Assembly: GCA_900768845.1 (NCBI GenBank)
Contig: CAAGEK010000024.1
Span: forward strand, 1 to 64,000
Length of the DNA stretch: 64,000 bases
Origin: Alphaproteobacteria bacterium
Lineage (GTDB): Bacteria > Pseudomonadota > Alphaproteobacteria > CAAGCB01 > CAG-977
Reading direction: 5' to 3'
The notes under the pieces were generated by a model. That model searched no databases and had not been told where the DNA came from. It was given only the letters and a program-made list of their open reading frames with translations. The position numbers were made by a program, and so were the translations under genes. Numbering within the stretch: the first letter of the stretch is position 1; every line of letters begins with the position of its first letter. Shown one piece after another: positions 7,196 to 16,023 of this stretch.

Positions 7196-9868
7196 ATGGC
7201 GATTTTGAATGAATATGAACTGCACCAGCTGGCCGTCATGTCAGGCATTGACGAACACGCGACGATTGATAACAAACAATCCCTGCTGGTTGCTTTGGAC
7301 GTTCTTCCCGAACAGGGGAAAATGTCGGATCAGGACTATGCCGGTGTCGTGAACAGGACGCTGAACAAGGCGTTGGACGACTTGTACAAGAACCCCCTGC
7401 CGCCGGTTTGCGTCTTGCGCAAGGATCGCCAGCGCAAAGTCGAATTTGTCGTTCCCGTCGGCAAGGAAGGCGAACCGTTGTCTTGGAAGGTTTCCGAAGA
7501 AAACGGTCAGGTTCACAACGGTCGTTTGAACGTTTCCGAAACACAGCCCGTTTACGGCAGGGACGGCCAGCCCATGCGCCGTGAAATCGACGGCGTGCTG
7601 TATGAAAAACGCGCCTTTGAATTGCCCGCCGATATGGACATCGGTTATCATTCTTTGGAAATGGCCATCCCCGGTCAGCCTCTGGCGAAAACGGAAATGG
7701 TGTACGCTCCGACGAAGTGCTATGACCCGATCGATATCGCCAACGGAGGAAAGGCCTGGGGCGTCCCCGTCCAACTTTACGAACAGCGTTCGGATGAAAA
7801 TCAGGGCGTCGGGGATATGTCCGATTTGGCCGAAATCGCCGATACGATCGGCAAACACGGCGCGGGCATTTTGGGGGTGAGCCCTCTGCACGCGATGTTC
7901 CATAACGCTCCCGAAGAGGCAAGCCCCTATTCTCCGGCCAGCCGCACATATTTCAATCATTTGTATATCGACGTGACGGCCGTTCCCGATTTTGCGGCCA
8001 GCGAAAATGCGCAACTGATTTACGATGCTCCGGAATATCAGGCGAAACGCCGCAAGGCTCAGGATGCCGCCGACGTCGACTATACGACGGCCTTTGAATT
8101 GAAAATGCCCGTTTTGGAAGAAAGCTACGCAACGTTTTTGAAAAGCGGCAGCAAGGAACGTCACGAAGATTTTAAACGCTTTGCCGAAAAAGGCGGCGAA
8201 CGCTTGAAAAACTTCGCCGTTTGGCAGGCTTTGACCGATCATTTCATGACGCATGACCCGAAATCTCCGGATTGGCGCGACTGGCCCGAAGAGTTTCAGG
8301 ATCCGAATACGACCGCGGTGAAAGCTTTCGCGGAAACGCACAAACAGCGCGTCGGATTTTACACCTATTTGCAATGGGAAACCTTGCGCCAGATGGATAA
8401 CGTCCAGAACGTCTGTCATCAGAACGGCATGAAAATCGGTATGTATACCGATATCGCCGTCGGAAGCGACCCTTCCGGTTACGAAGGTTGGGGATGCAAG
8501 GATTTGTATATGAAGGCTTCCGCCGGTGCCCCCGCCGACGTTTTGAGCCCGAACGGCCAGAATTGGAAGGTTATGGGGTTCAAACCCAAAGCGTTGACCG
8601 AACACAAATACGAACCCTTTATCGAAATGTTGCGCAACAATATGCAAACGGCGGGTTGTACGCGTTTGGATCATGTGTTGCAATTGCAACGCCTGTATAT
8701 GATTCCCGAAGGTAAAACCGCGAAAGAAGGGGCTTTCGTCTATTATCCCGTTGACGATCTGATGGCGATTGCCGCTTTGGAAAGCCACAGAAACAAATGT
8801 ATGTTGATCGGCGAAGATTTGGGGCAGTTGCCTGACGGTTTCCAAGATAAGCTGATGGATCACGGCATTTTGTCCTATCGCGTTTTGCCTTTTGAACGCG
8901 AATGGGGGTATCAGAACGGCGGGAACAATAACGCTTTCCGTCATCCCGAAGAATATCCGCTGTATTCGACGGCGGCGCCTTCGACGCACGATACGGCTTC
9001 TCTGGCCAGCCAGTGGACGGCGCGTGACGTGCATTTGAAGGATTATTTGGGATATTTTGAAAGCGACGAACAGCGCGACAAGGAATTCCGCCAGTATGAA
9101 ACACAGCGTATGGCATTGAACTATGCTCTGAACGAAAAGGGAAGCTGGCAGCGTGTCGGCGGTCAGGCGGTTGCCGATCCCGCTCACGATACGCGCTCCG
9201 TACCGGCGAAATTTGAACAGGCGGTTGCCGATTATCTGGGCAGTTCGCGCTCGGCCATGTTGTTGTTCCCGTTCTCGGATATGTTCCGTACGAATTATAT
9301 GGGCAACATCCCCGGAACGCGTCAACGTCATACGTCAAAGAGCCCCGCGGTTGCCAAAACGTTTGAAGAGGGCGGTGCCAGCCGTATCCCTTGGAAGAAC
9401 TGGCGTCCCAAAATGCACGTCAAGGTCAATGAAATCAAGGAAATTCCCGTGTTTAAGGAAATTTCCGAGATTTTGAACGGCTACCGCAAGGCGGGCAATG
9501 AAAATTCCAACGTCAAAAATCCGGAAGTTCCCGAATTTATCCGCCCCGGCCGTACAGAGGAAAAACAGCGTGATCCGAAACGCATCGTATCCTTGTACGA
9601 ATCTTTGGCGAACAGCGGGTATTTCAAAGAACACGCGTATGACATCATTGCCGGCAAGTTCTCTGAAAAGCATAAACAGCGCGACATTCAAAAGACCGAA
9701 GAATTCAAGCGGGATTATGAAAAGCGTCGTGCCGCGATTGAAGAGCGTAAACGGCAGTATCAGGCTTCCAAAGAGCAGGAAAAATTGCATCACGCGCCTC
9801 ACGCTTCAAGGATGCCGATGGAGGTTCAATCGATAAAAGCTTCAATGGCGGCGGCGGCCAGACGCTAA
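7196..9868 (+). CDS. malQ: 4-alpha-glucanotransferase with a C-terminal extension
   Basis: GH77 amylomaltase that moves glucan segments between alpha-1,4 chains and releases glucose, a cytoplasmic step in maltodextrin or glycogen use. The catalytic triad is visible: nucleophile Asp492 in RLDHVLQL, acid/base Glu540 in IGEDLGQLP and stabilising Asp599 in STHDT. The GVSPLHAMF and SPYSPASR substrate loops are also present. At 890 residues it is longer than most bacterial enzymes. Residues beyond about 740 form a charged, helical, coiled-coil-like tail that ends in an Ala/Arg-rich stretch and is not part of GH77. The start is supported by AAGGTGACGCA just upstream. A terminator follows directly. 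Confidence 0.93.
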   Translation: MAILNEYELHQLAVMSGIDEHATIDNKQSLLVALDVLPEQGKMSDQDYAGVVNRTLNKALDDLYKNPLPPVCVLRKDRQRKVEFVVPVGKEGEPLSWKVSEENGQVHNGRLNVSETQPVYGRDGQPMRREIDGVLYEKRAFELPADMDIGYHSLEMAIPGQPLAKTEMVYAPTKCYDPIDIANGGKAWGVPVQLYEQRSDENQGVGDMSDLAEIADTIGKHGAGILGVSPLHAMFHNAPEEASPYSPASRTYFNHLYIDVTAVPDFAASENAQLIYDAPEYQAKRRKAQDAADVDYTTAFELKMPVLEESYATFLKSGSKERHEDFKRFAEKGGERLKNFAVWQALTDHFMTHDPKSPDWRDWPEEFQDPNTTAVKAFAETHKQRVGFYTYLQWETLRQMDNVQNVCHQNGMKIGMYTDIAVGSDPSGYEGWGCKDLYMKASAGAPADVLSPNGQNWKVMGFKPKALTEHKYEPFIEMLRNNMQTAGCTRLDHVLQLQRLYMIPEGKTAKEGAFVYYPVDDLMAIAALESHRNKCMLIGEDLGQLPDGFQDKLMDHGILSYRVLPFEREWGYQNGGNNNAFRHPEEYPLYSTAAPSTHDTASLASQWTARDVHLKDYLGYFESDEQRDKEFRQYETQRMALNYALNEKGSWQRVGGQAVADPAHDTRSVPAKFEQAVADYLGSSRSAMLLFPFSDMFRTNYMGNIPGTRQRHTSKSPAVAKTFEEGGASRIPWKNWRPKMHVKVNEIKEIPVFKEISEILNGYRKAGNENSNVKNPEVPEFIRPGRTEEKQRDPKRIVSLYESLANSGYFKEHAYDIIAGKFSEKHKQRDIQKTEEFKRDYEKRRAAIEERKRQYQASKEQEKLHHAPHASRMPMEVQSIKASMAAAARR

Positions 9869-9882
9869 GCTTACGTTATTCT

Positions 9883-9917
9883 GAAAAAGCCCTTCCGTTT
9901 CCGGCAGGGCTTTTTTT
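9883..9917 (+). terminator. Intrinsic terminator of malQ
   Basis: The inverted repeat aaagccct...agggcttt with a short inner GC stem is followed by seven or more T on the plus strand. Confidence 0.88.
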
Positions 9918-9940
9918 GTATTGCGCCATCATGTACAAGG

Positions 9941-10222
9941 CGCGTGATTCCGGAAATCTTACGACTATGCACGGAAAAAACACTTTTGCTTTAATGCAAC
10001 GGATCCGGTGAAGCGGCGGGCTGTAGCCAAAGGAGTACGCAATAGGAAAGGAAGCGGAAGTGTGTCCGGATTTATGGGCTTTCTGAAAGGGAAAATCAGT
10101 CGAAAATACATAAGCAGGGAATTCCGGTATGAAGGGTGTTATGCGGATACGGTCGGAATATCCGACGTCAATCGGGAGAAGACGCCGCATCAGACCAAAT
10201 GACGCCGGACATATCGGATGCG
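9941..10222 (+). repeat. Degenerate dispersed repeat, copy A
   Basis: About 280 bases that align end to end, with many substitutions and small gaps, to the reverse complement of 62339-62610. Shared blocks include ccggtgaa...gacgggc, a 20-base block around gtgtccggattta, ttatgcggatacggtcgga and a late block around gacgccggacatatc. All frames are interrupted, so it reads as the remains of an inserted element or a non-coding repeat. I could not assign it to a known IS family. Confidence 0.7.
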
Positions 10223-10701
10223 GTTCGGATTGCGTCAGGCATTTCAATCCGGAGATTGACAAGCGCAACGAAATCAGAATCAAAGGGGCGACGCAAAACG
10301 AGGTTGACGACTCAATTCATCGTTTCTTTTCCGAAGAGGTGCTATCTGTCCGCCCGTCAGACCGAAGCTTTTATGGACGAGTTTATACGTCCGTATCGGG
10401 AAAAGGGCGCGAAGTATTTTATCGCCGTTCACACGGAACAGGGAAGCCGCTCCCAATGCCCGCAACGAGATCGCTCCGTATGGCTTCCCCATTAGCTTGT
10501 CTTCGCATCAATATCGAAGCCGCATGGCGCAAAGTCGATAACCTGATAAAAGCGGAAATAAGGAGGGCTTTCCCTCTTTTCATTTTTAACCATACGCCGA
10601 ACAACGCCTTTATTATCATAAAATAATTTTTAGTAATCTGTCCTACACGCTTGACAAAGAAAAAATATCCCGTACATTCTGTGTCGTATGGAGGGTTGTT
10701 T
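10223..10701 (+). other. Decayed sequence between copy A and the restriction locus
   Basis: Roughly 480 bases with short open stretches in different frames. One reads like a protein tail with FMDEFIRPYREKGAKYF (about 10368-10418) but has no start and no continuation. It is probably a remnant of a mobile element or lost gene. The last 60 bases carry the ribosome-binding site of the next gene. Confidence 0.4.
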
Positions 10702-11268
10702 ATGAAATTTTTCAATTTATTCGAGATTCGTTCCGGCGTCCCGATCCGTCAGGCGTATGAAAAAATGGCGGCAGGAGGAACGCCGGTCATTGTTCCGAAA
10801 GTCGTGGATATTCAAAAGGGAATCGACTATTCGCAAATTAAGGGATTGGATATGGCGTTTAAGCCTGTTCATCTTTTAGAGGGCGGAGAGATTCTTTTTT
10901 GTACCAAAGGAACGATAAAAGCGGCCGTCTATGAAAAACAAGAACGGGCTCATATCGCTTCGTCCGCTTTTTTGGTGCTGACGCCGAAAGTAAAGGTTTA
11001 TTCTGCATATATAGCGGCGTTTTTAAATTCGGAAATGATGCGGGAAAATTACCGTTCGGCGACAAACGGAGCAACCATTCCCTCTTTGCCGATCAGCTAC
11101 GTTCAGAACATAAACATCACTCTTCCTTCTTTGGAAAAGCAACGGTTCGCGGTAGACTTGTTGAGCCTTTATAACAAAAAACTGGCTTTACTGAATCGAC
11201 AGGCGGAATTGGAAAACAGCGTAAAAAACGCATTATTGAAAAAGATTTTTACCGGAGGCTGGGCATGA
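10702..11268 (+). CDS. Half-size type I restriction specificity (HsdS-like) protein
   Basis: 188 residues from the ATG at 10702, which has a GGAGGG site. It contains a single target-recognition-like domain followed by the conserved LPSLEKQRFAVDLL turn and a helix ending ENSVKNALLKKIF. That is the layout of one half of an HsdS subunit. In type I systems HsdS chooses the DNA target and joins two HsdM copies. A half-S protein can dimerise to recognise a symmetric site or may be a relic. Its last four bases overlap the HsdM start (ATGA), so it is translationally coupled to hsdM. A full two-domain HsdS is also present at 16024. Confidence 0.78.
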   Translation: MKFFNLFEIRSGVPIRQAYEKMAAGGTPVIVPKVVDIQKGIDYSQIKGLDMAFKPVHLLEGGEILFCTKGTIKAAVYEKQERAHIASSAFLVLTPKVKVYSAYIAAFLNSEMMRENYRSATNGATIPSLPISYVQNINITLPSLEKQRFAVDLLSLYNKKLALLNRQAELENSVKNALLKKIFTGGWA

Positions 11269-12770
11269 CAAACAAAACTGATGAAAAACAAACAAAATTG
11301 AACAATTTGCTGTGGAGTGCCGCTGACGCCGCACGTTCGCATATCGACGCTTCCGTTTTTAAAGACTACATTCTGGTTTTGCTGTTTTTAAAATATCTGT
11401 CTGAGTTGTCAAAAAAGGAAGCGGCGGCATTAAAAGAACGCTACGGCGCGGATGAAGCGGCTCTGGAACGCCGATTGAAAGCGGGACGTTTTTATTTGCC
11501 GAAAGGGGCGTCTTTTGACGAACTGTATGAGCAAAGAACGCAGGACGATTTCGGCGTGCTGATCAATCAGGCTTTGCACAAAATCGAAGATGAAAACAAA
11601 TCGAAACTGGAAAACATTTTCCAATCCGTTGATTTCAACAGCGAAGCGGTTTTGGGAAAGAAAAACAAACGTAATCCGATGTTGGTCGGGCTGTTTGAAG
11701 TTTTTAAATCCGCTGATTTGGATGTTTCGGATCAAGATGTCGTCGGCAACGCGTATATGTATCTGATAGAACGTTTCGGTTCGGACGCGGGTAAGAAAGC
11801 CGGAGAGTTCTTCACGCCGGCGGTGGTGTCCGGATTATTGGCAAAATTAGGCGGAGCGAAAGACGGATACAGGATTTTGGATCCGGCATGCGGTTCCGGC
11901 GGTTTGCTCTTGTTGGCGGGGCACGAAGTCGCTTCCGGAAATTATGCCCTTTTCGGTCAGGAAAGTGTCGGAACGACATATAATATGGCGCGGATGAATA
12001 TGTTTATGCATGGGAAGGATTCTGCGGAAATCGAATGGGGGGACAGCTTGCGCGATCCCGCTTTTGTAGAGTCGGATCGTTTGAAGCAGTTTGATTTAGT
12101 CTTGGCTAATCCGCCGTTTTCGTTGGACAACTGGGGCTTTGACGATCTGCAAAATGACAAATACGCCCGCTTTATGCGTGGTATGCCGCCCAAATCAAAA
12201 GGGGACTACGCTTTTATTTCCCATATGATCGCATCGGCAAAAGAATTTACGGGACGGGTTGCCGTCATCGTGCCGCACGGTGTTTTATTCCGCGGCAGTT
12301 CGGAAGGGCGCATACGGCGGGCGTTGATTGAAGAAAATCTGCTTGACGCCGTGATCGGACTGCCGAAAGGACTGTTTCAGACGACCGACATTCCGGTGGC
12401 GATTTTGATTTTTGACAAGTCAAGGCAGGAAGGCGGTGAAAATCAGGCTCGCAAGGATATAGTGTTCATAGACGCGTCCAATGAATACATCAGCGGCAAG
12501 AAGCAGAACACGTTATCGGACGGGCATATCGAAAAAATTCTGACGACGTATCGGGAACGCAAAGAAATCGAAAAATACTCCCACGTCGCGACGCCGGAAG
12601 AAATCAGTGAAAACGACTATAACCTGAACATTCCGCGCTATGTCGATACGTTTGAGGAGGAAGCGGAAATCGATTTGCACGCGGTGAAATCGGAAATTCA
12701 AAAGATTGAAACCGAACTGGCGGCGGTTCAAAAGCAAATGGACGCGTATTTGAAAGAATTGGGGCTGTGA
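11265..12770 (+). CDS. hsdM: Type I restriction-modification system methyltransferase subunit
   Basis: N6-adenine DNA methyltransferase of 501 residues. It has the N-terminal HsdM helical domain (5-150), the AdoMet-binding DPACGSGG motif (206-213) and the catalytic NPPF (282-285). A C-terminal coiled segment would contact HsdS. It methylates the host target sites and supports HsdR in restriction. It is coupled by 4-bp overlaps to the half-S gene before it and the RhuM gene after it. The sequence is intact with all motifs in the right order. Confidence 0.95.
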   Translation: MTNKTDEKQTKLNNLLWSAADAARSHIDASVFKDYILVLLFLKYLSELSKKEAAALKERYGADEAALERRLKAGRFYLPKGASFDELYEQRTQDDFGVLINQALHKIEDENKSKLENIFQSVDFNSEAVLGKKNKRNPMLVGLFEVFKSADLDVSDQDVVGNAYMYLIERFGSDAGKKAGEFFTPAVVSGLLAKLGGAKDGYRILDPACGSGGLLLLAGHEVASGNYALFGQESVGTTYNMARMNMFMHGKDSAEIEWGDSLRDPAFVESDRLKQFDLVLANPPFSLDNWGFDDLQNDKYARFMRGMPPKSKGDYAFISHMIASAKEFTGRVAVIVPHGVLFRGSSEGRIRRALIEENLLDAVIGLPKGLFQTTDIPVAILIFDKSRQEGGENQARKDIVFIDASNEYISGKKQNTLSDGHIEKILTTYRERKEIEKYSHVATPEEISENDYNLNIPRYVDTFEEEAEIDLHAVKSEIQKIETELAAVQKQMDAYLKELGL

Positions 12771-13450
12771 TGGGGAGCGATTTGATTTTATACAGTACCG
12801 CGGACGGGAAAACGAAAATCAGTCTGCAGAAAACCGACGGGACGGTTTGGCTGACCCAAGCGCAAATGGCGGAACTGTTCGACTGTAAGAAACAAAACAT
12901 CAGCCTGCACATTAAAAAAATATTTGACGAAGGTGAATTGGAACAGAATTCAGTTGTCAAGCGTTACTTGACAACTGCCTCTGACGGCAAGGAGTACTCT
13001 ACACTTTTTTATTCTCTTGATATGATTTTGGCGGTCGGTATGCGGGTGCGCTCTGTTCGCGGAACGCAGTTCCGGCAATGGGCGATCGAGCATTTAAAGG
13101 AATACCTTGTCAAAGGGTTTGTTTTGGACGACGACCGCTTAAAAGGATCGGTGCGAAGCGATTATTTTGATGAATTGCTTCAACGGATTCGGGACATTCG
13201 GGCGTCCGCGTTGCGCTTTTATCAAAAAGTCAGAGATTTATTTGTCCTCGCGGTTGACTACAAGGGAAAAGAGGAAGAAACGGCGGAATTTTTTGCAATC
13301 GTTCAAAATAAATTATTATATGCCGTGGCACGGAAAACGGCGGCGGAACTGATTGTCTCCAGAGCCGATCCGTCTATGCCGAATATGAATCTGGGAAAAC
13401 TGCGCCGCGTCGGTTCCGACAAAGGCGGGAAATGGGATGTAATCAAATGA
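12767..13450 (+). CDS. RhuM-family protein with replaced C-terminus
   Basis: 227 residues. The N-terminal part (about 10-115) is a Bro-N/RhuM-type helix-turn-helix-like region (WLTQAQMAELF, then RGTQFRQWA and LKEYLVKGF). RhuM proteins are common beside type I restriction genes, but their function is unsettled. Members are usually near 330 residues. This one stops after VSRADPSMPNM, where the family C-terminal domain should follow, and instead ends in a winged-helix-like tail, GKLRRVGSDKGGKW. The DNA for that tail is repeated at 14465. It starts inside the hsdM stop and its own stop overlaps the next start, so it is fully embedded in the operon. Confidence 0.82.
   Translation: MMGSDLILYSTADGKTKISLQKTDGTVWLTQAQMAELFDCKKQNISLHIKKIFDEGELEQNSVVKRYLTTASDGKEYSTLFYSLDMILAVGMRVRSVRGTQFRQWAIEHLKEYLVKGFVLDDDRLKGSVRSDYFDELLQRIRDIRASALRFYQKVRDLFVLAVDYKGKEEETAEFFAIVQNKLLYAVARKTAAELIVSRADPSMPNMNLGKLRRVGSDKGGKWDVIK
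13393..13414 (+). repeat. 22-bp exact direct repeat, copy 1 (inside rhuM tail)
   Basis: The bases coding for the GKLRRVG tail of the RhuM protein recur exactly at 14465-14486, about 1070 bases downstream, beyond the RhuM-Fic gene. Similarity continues more weakly on both sides. Confidence 0.85.
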
Positions 13451-14421
13451 CGGACGAGATTATAAAATATAATATTGCCGATGAATCTTTTGAAATCCGT
13501 CCCGATTATGAACAGGATACGGTTTGGATGACAAAAGCGGAAATGGCGCATCTGTTCGGGATAGACCGTTCCGGTGTTTCCCGCCACATTTCCAAAGCGT
13601 TTAAGAACAACGAACTGAACAAAAAAAGCAATGTGCAAAAAATGCACATTCCAAATTCGGACAGACCTGTTGAATTTTTTGACTTGGATGCGATTTTATA
13701 CGTCGGATATAAAACGGATTCTCAACGGGCTGTCCAATTCAGGAAATGGGCAAACCGCGTTTTAAAACAATATTTGTTAGAGGGCTTCACTCTTAATCAG
13801 AAAAAATTACAGGAGGAACAGGGGAAAAAATTCTCCGCTTTGCAGAAAGCCGTTGATTCAGTGCAAAGAGGGATAAAACGCCAAATAACGTCTTTAGACG
13901 AAGCGGACATGTTAATGCGGATTTTATCCGATTTTTCGCAGGGATTAAAGTTGTTGGACGATTTTGACAACAATGCGTTAGATGTACGCGGAAAAACGGA
14001 CAAAGAAGCCGTAAAAATCGAAGTCGCCGAATTTTTGACGGTGATTGATAAAATGAAACCGCAGTTCGGATCGGACGTGTTCGCCAATCCGAAAGACGAT
14101 GGTTTTAACAGTTCCGTCAATCAGATTTATCAAACATTCGGCGGGCAGGATTGCTATCCGACATTGGAAGAAAAAGCGGCAATGTTGCTTTACCTGATTA
14201 CCAAAAATCACAGCTTTTCGGACGGGAATAAACGCATCGCGGCACAATGTTTTTTGTATTTTCTGGAAAAGAACGGGCTTCTGTATCACCACGGACAAAC
14301 GTTGATCGACAATGCGACGTTGGCGGCGGTAACGGTTTTGATTGCTGAAAGCAGACCGGATGAAATGGAAACAATCAAACAAATGGTTGTCAGTATTTTG
14401 AACAGGAATAAAATGCAATAA
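13447..14421 (+). CDS. RhuM N-domain fused to a Fic/Doc domain
   Basis: 324 residues from the ATG at 13447, which overlaps the previous stop as ATGA. Residues 1-115 are again Bro-N/RhuM-like (VWMTKAEMAHLF, RAVQFRKWAN). A linker helix leads to a Fic-fold domain with HSFSDGNKR at 255-263. Fic proteins attach AMP or another nucleotide moiety to proteins. The Doc branch (GNKR rather than GNGR) uses the same motif to phosphorylate EF-Tu. No obvious inhibitory helix motif (S/TxxxE[G/N]) is visible, so the regulator could be a neighbour. In this setting it may be an effector triggered by phage or by failure of restriction. That role is inference. Confidence 0.85.
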   Translation: MTDEIIKYNIADESFEIRPDYEQDTVWMTKAEMAHLFGIDRSGVSRHISKAFKNNELNKKSNVQKMHIPNSDRPVEFFDLDAILYVGYKTDSQRAVQFRKWANRVLKQYLLEGFTLNQKKLQEEQGKKFSALQKAVDSVQRGIKRQITSLDEADMLMRILSDFSQGLKLLDDFDNNALDVRGKTDKEAVKIEVAEFLTVIDKMKPQFGSDVFANPKDDGFNSSVNQIYQTFGGQDCYPTLEEKAAMLLYLITKNHSFSDGNKRIAAQCFLYFLEKNGLLYHHGQTLIDNATLAAVTVLIAESRPDEMETIKQMVVSILNRNKMQ

Positions 14422-14464
14422 AAGCGGACGGGATCAAGCGGAATTTGAAAAAGCTGAAAAAAGC

Positions 14465-14486
14465 GGGAAAACTGCGCCGCGTCGGT
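14465..14486 (+). repeat. 22-bp exact direct repeat, copy 2 (non-coding remnant)
   Basis: The second copy lies in a short open stretch reading LKKLKKAGKLRRVGLDKG after the RhuM-Fic stop. It has no start codon. It looks like the discarded end of a winged-helix coding sequence, left when genes were inserted or exchanged here. Confidence 0.8.
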
Positions 14487-14632
14487 CTAGATAAAGGGAA
14501 TAAACAGGTTGAAACGCAAGAAAAAACAGCCAAATTTTTCATTTTTTGATTGATTTATTTTGTGAAATAATAAAATATAGTTGCAATCAAAACGATGAAA
14601 ACAGTAAGTAGGAATTGATTGAAGGAAAGAAT

Positions 14633-15991
14633 ATGGCTGATACAGAATATTTAGATGAAGAACGCAAAAAAACATGGGAGCGTATAGAAGCCCTTGAAAA
14701 GGCTTTGCCGGCAATTCAGAAACTGGCAAACGAGGCTAAAAGCATTGCAGAAAGTAAAATAAGCACAACAGAAGCAGAAGCTAAAAAAGCTTTTGATAAT
14801 GCAGAATTACTTATGCAGAAAACGGAACAGCAAAGAATAGAAACATCTAACATTCTTAGAGAAATAGAAGAGATTTCAAAAAACTACAAAGAAAATAAGA
14901 ATAATCTTAAACATGCAATAAAAATTGCAAATGAAATTAGTGAAAAATTCTATCAGCTTGCTAAGGAAGAAACGGATATATCAGAAACTCAAAATCGGAT
15001 CAAAGTATTACAAAATGAAGTTTCTACCGAATTAGGCATAGCAAAAGCATCAAGAGAAAGTATTGTTACGATTGAAGCAGAAGTAAATTCTTCTTTAAAA
15101 AGGATAACTGATTTACAAACAACTGCAAAGGAACGAAAATCTGATATTGATGATTTATATAATGAAATTATGGGAGAAGAAAAACCAGACGGGGAACGCG
15201 AAGGAGGCTTAAAAGACAAATTGAACAAAAGCTATTTTGTAATTGAAGAAAAAATGAAAAAGTATTCAGAAAGTTTTGAAATTTTAAAAAATACATATGA
15301 CTCTGAATATGAAATTCGAAAAGAAAAATTGGATGAGTTAATGCCGGAAGCAATGGCAAAAGGATTGAGTGCTGCTTATGTTTCTCAAAAAAATGATGAA
15401 ATAAAACACAGAAAAATATCTTCTATTGTTTTTACACTAGCCATTGTTTCAATGGTACTAGTTTCATTAATTCCTGTTTATATTAATTTTTCTTTGCACA
15501 TTGAAAGTTTAAATAAAATGCAAGATTTAATAAAGAATTTTCCAAAAATGCTATCTTTAGTTATTCCTATCTATTTTCCGTTATTTTGGATAGCTTGGAC
15601 TTCGAATAAATCTATCAATCTATCAAAACGTTTAATAGAAGAATATGCTCATAAAGAAGTTCTAAGCAAAACTTATCTCGGATTAGTCAAGCAAATTCAA
15701 GATTTGCCGCAAGAAAATATGTCCCATGAATTACGGGCAAAATTACTATTTAATATGATAATAACTAGTGCAGAAAACCCTGGAAAACTAATTACAGATT
15801 ACAATAAAACTGATAATCCTTTAATGGAAATTATGGATAAAACAGCTGCAGTTGCAAATGCTGTGGATAAGTTTAAAAATATTCCAGGCATCTCGCAATT
15901 TGCAAAGTACCTAAATAAAAAAGCTGAAGAAGCTGAAAGAGAATTCTTGAAAAAAGCAACATCTGAAATTGATGATAAGGAAAGTGAATAG
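14633..15991 (+). CDS. Coiled-coil protein with two membrane segments, unknown function
   Basis: 452 residues from the ATG at 14633 (GAAGGAAAG site). Residues 10-240 are almost entirely charged heptad-like helix. Two hydrophobic segments follow at about 263-285 and 306-323, then a helical C-terminal part with a short Lys/Glu-rich tail. The predicted topology puts both the long coiled coil and the tail in the cytoplasm. The gene is visibly richer in A and T than hsdM and hsdR on either side, which suggests separate acquisition. I recognise no family. Its place between the Fic protein and hsdS suggests a membrane-linked accessory or effector of the restriction locus, which is only an inference. 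Confidence 0.7.
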   Translation: MADTEYLDEERKKTWERIEALEKALPAIQKLANEAKSIAESKISTTEAEAKKAFDNAELLMQKTEQQRIETSNILREIEEISKNYKENKNNLKHAIKIANEISEKFYQLAKEETDISETQNRIKVLQNEVSTELGIAKASRESIVTIEAEVNSSLKRITDLQTTAKERKSDIDDLYNEIMGEEKPDGEREGGLKDKLNKSYFVIEEKMKKYSESFEILKNTYDSEYEIRKEKLDELMPEAMAKGLSAAYVSQKNDEIKHRKISSIVFTLAIVSMVLVSLIPVYINFSLHIESLNKMQDLIKNFPKMLSLVIPIYFPLFWIAWTSNKSINLSKRLIEEYAHKEVLSKTYLGLVKQIQDLPQENMSHELRAKLLFNMIITSAENPGKLITDYNKTDNPLMEIMDKTAAVANAVDKFKNIPGISQFAKYLNKKAEEAEREFLKKATSEIDDKESE

Positions 15992-16023
15992 AACACAATA
16001 CCAAAAATGATAAGGAGAAATAA

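Noticed and set aside
12767..14421. RhuM and RhuM-Fic as one gene split by a frameshift
   Set aside because: Each has its own complete N-terminal domain, and the ATGA overlap is a normal coupled start. They are tandem paralogues.
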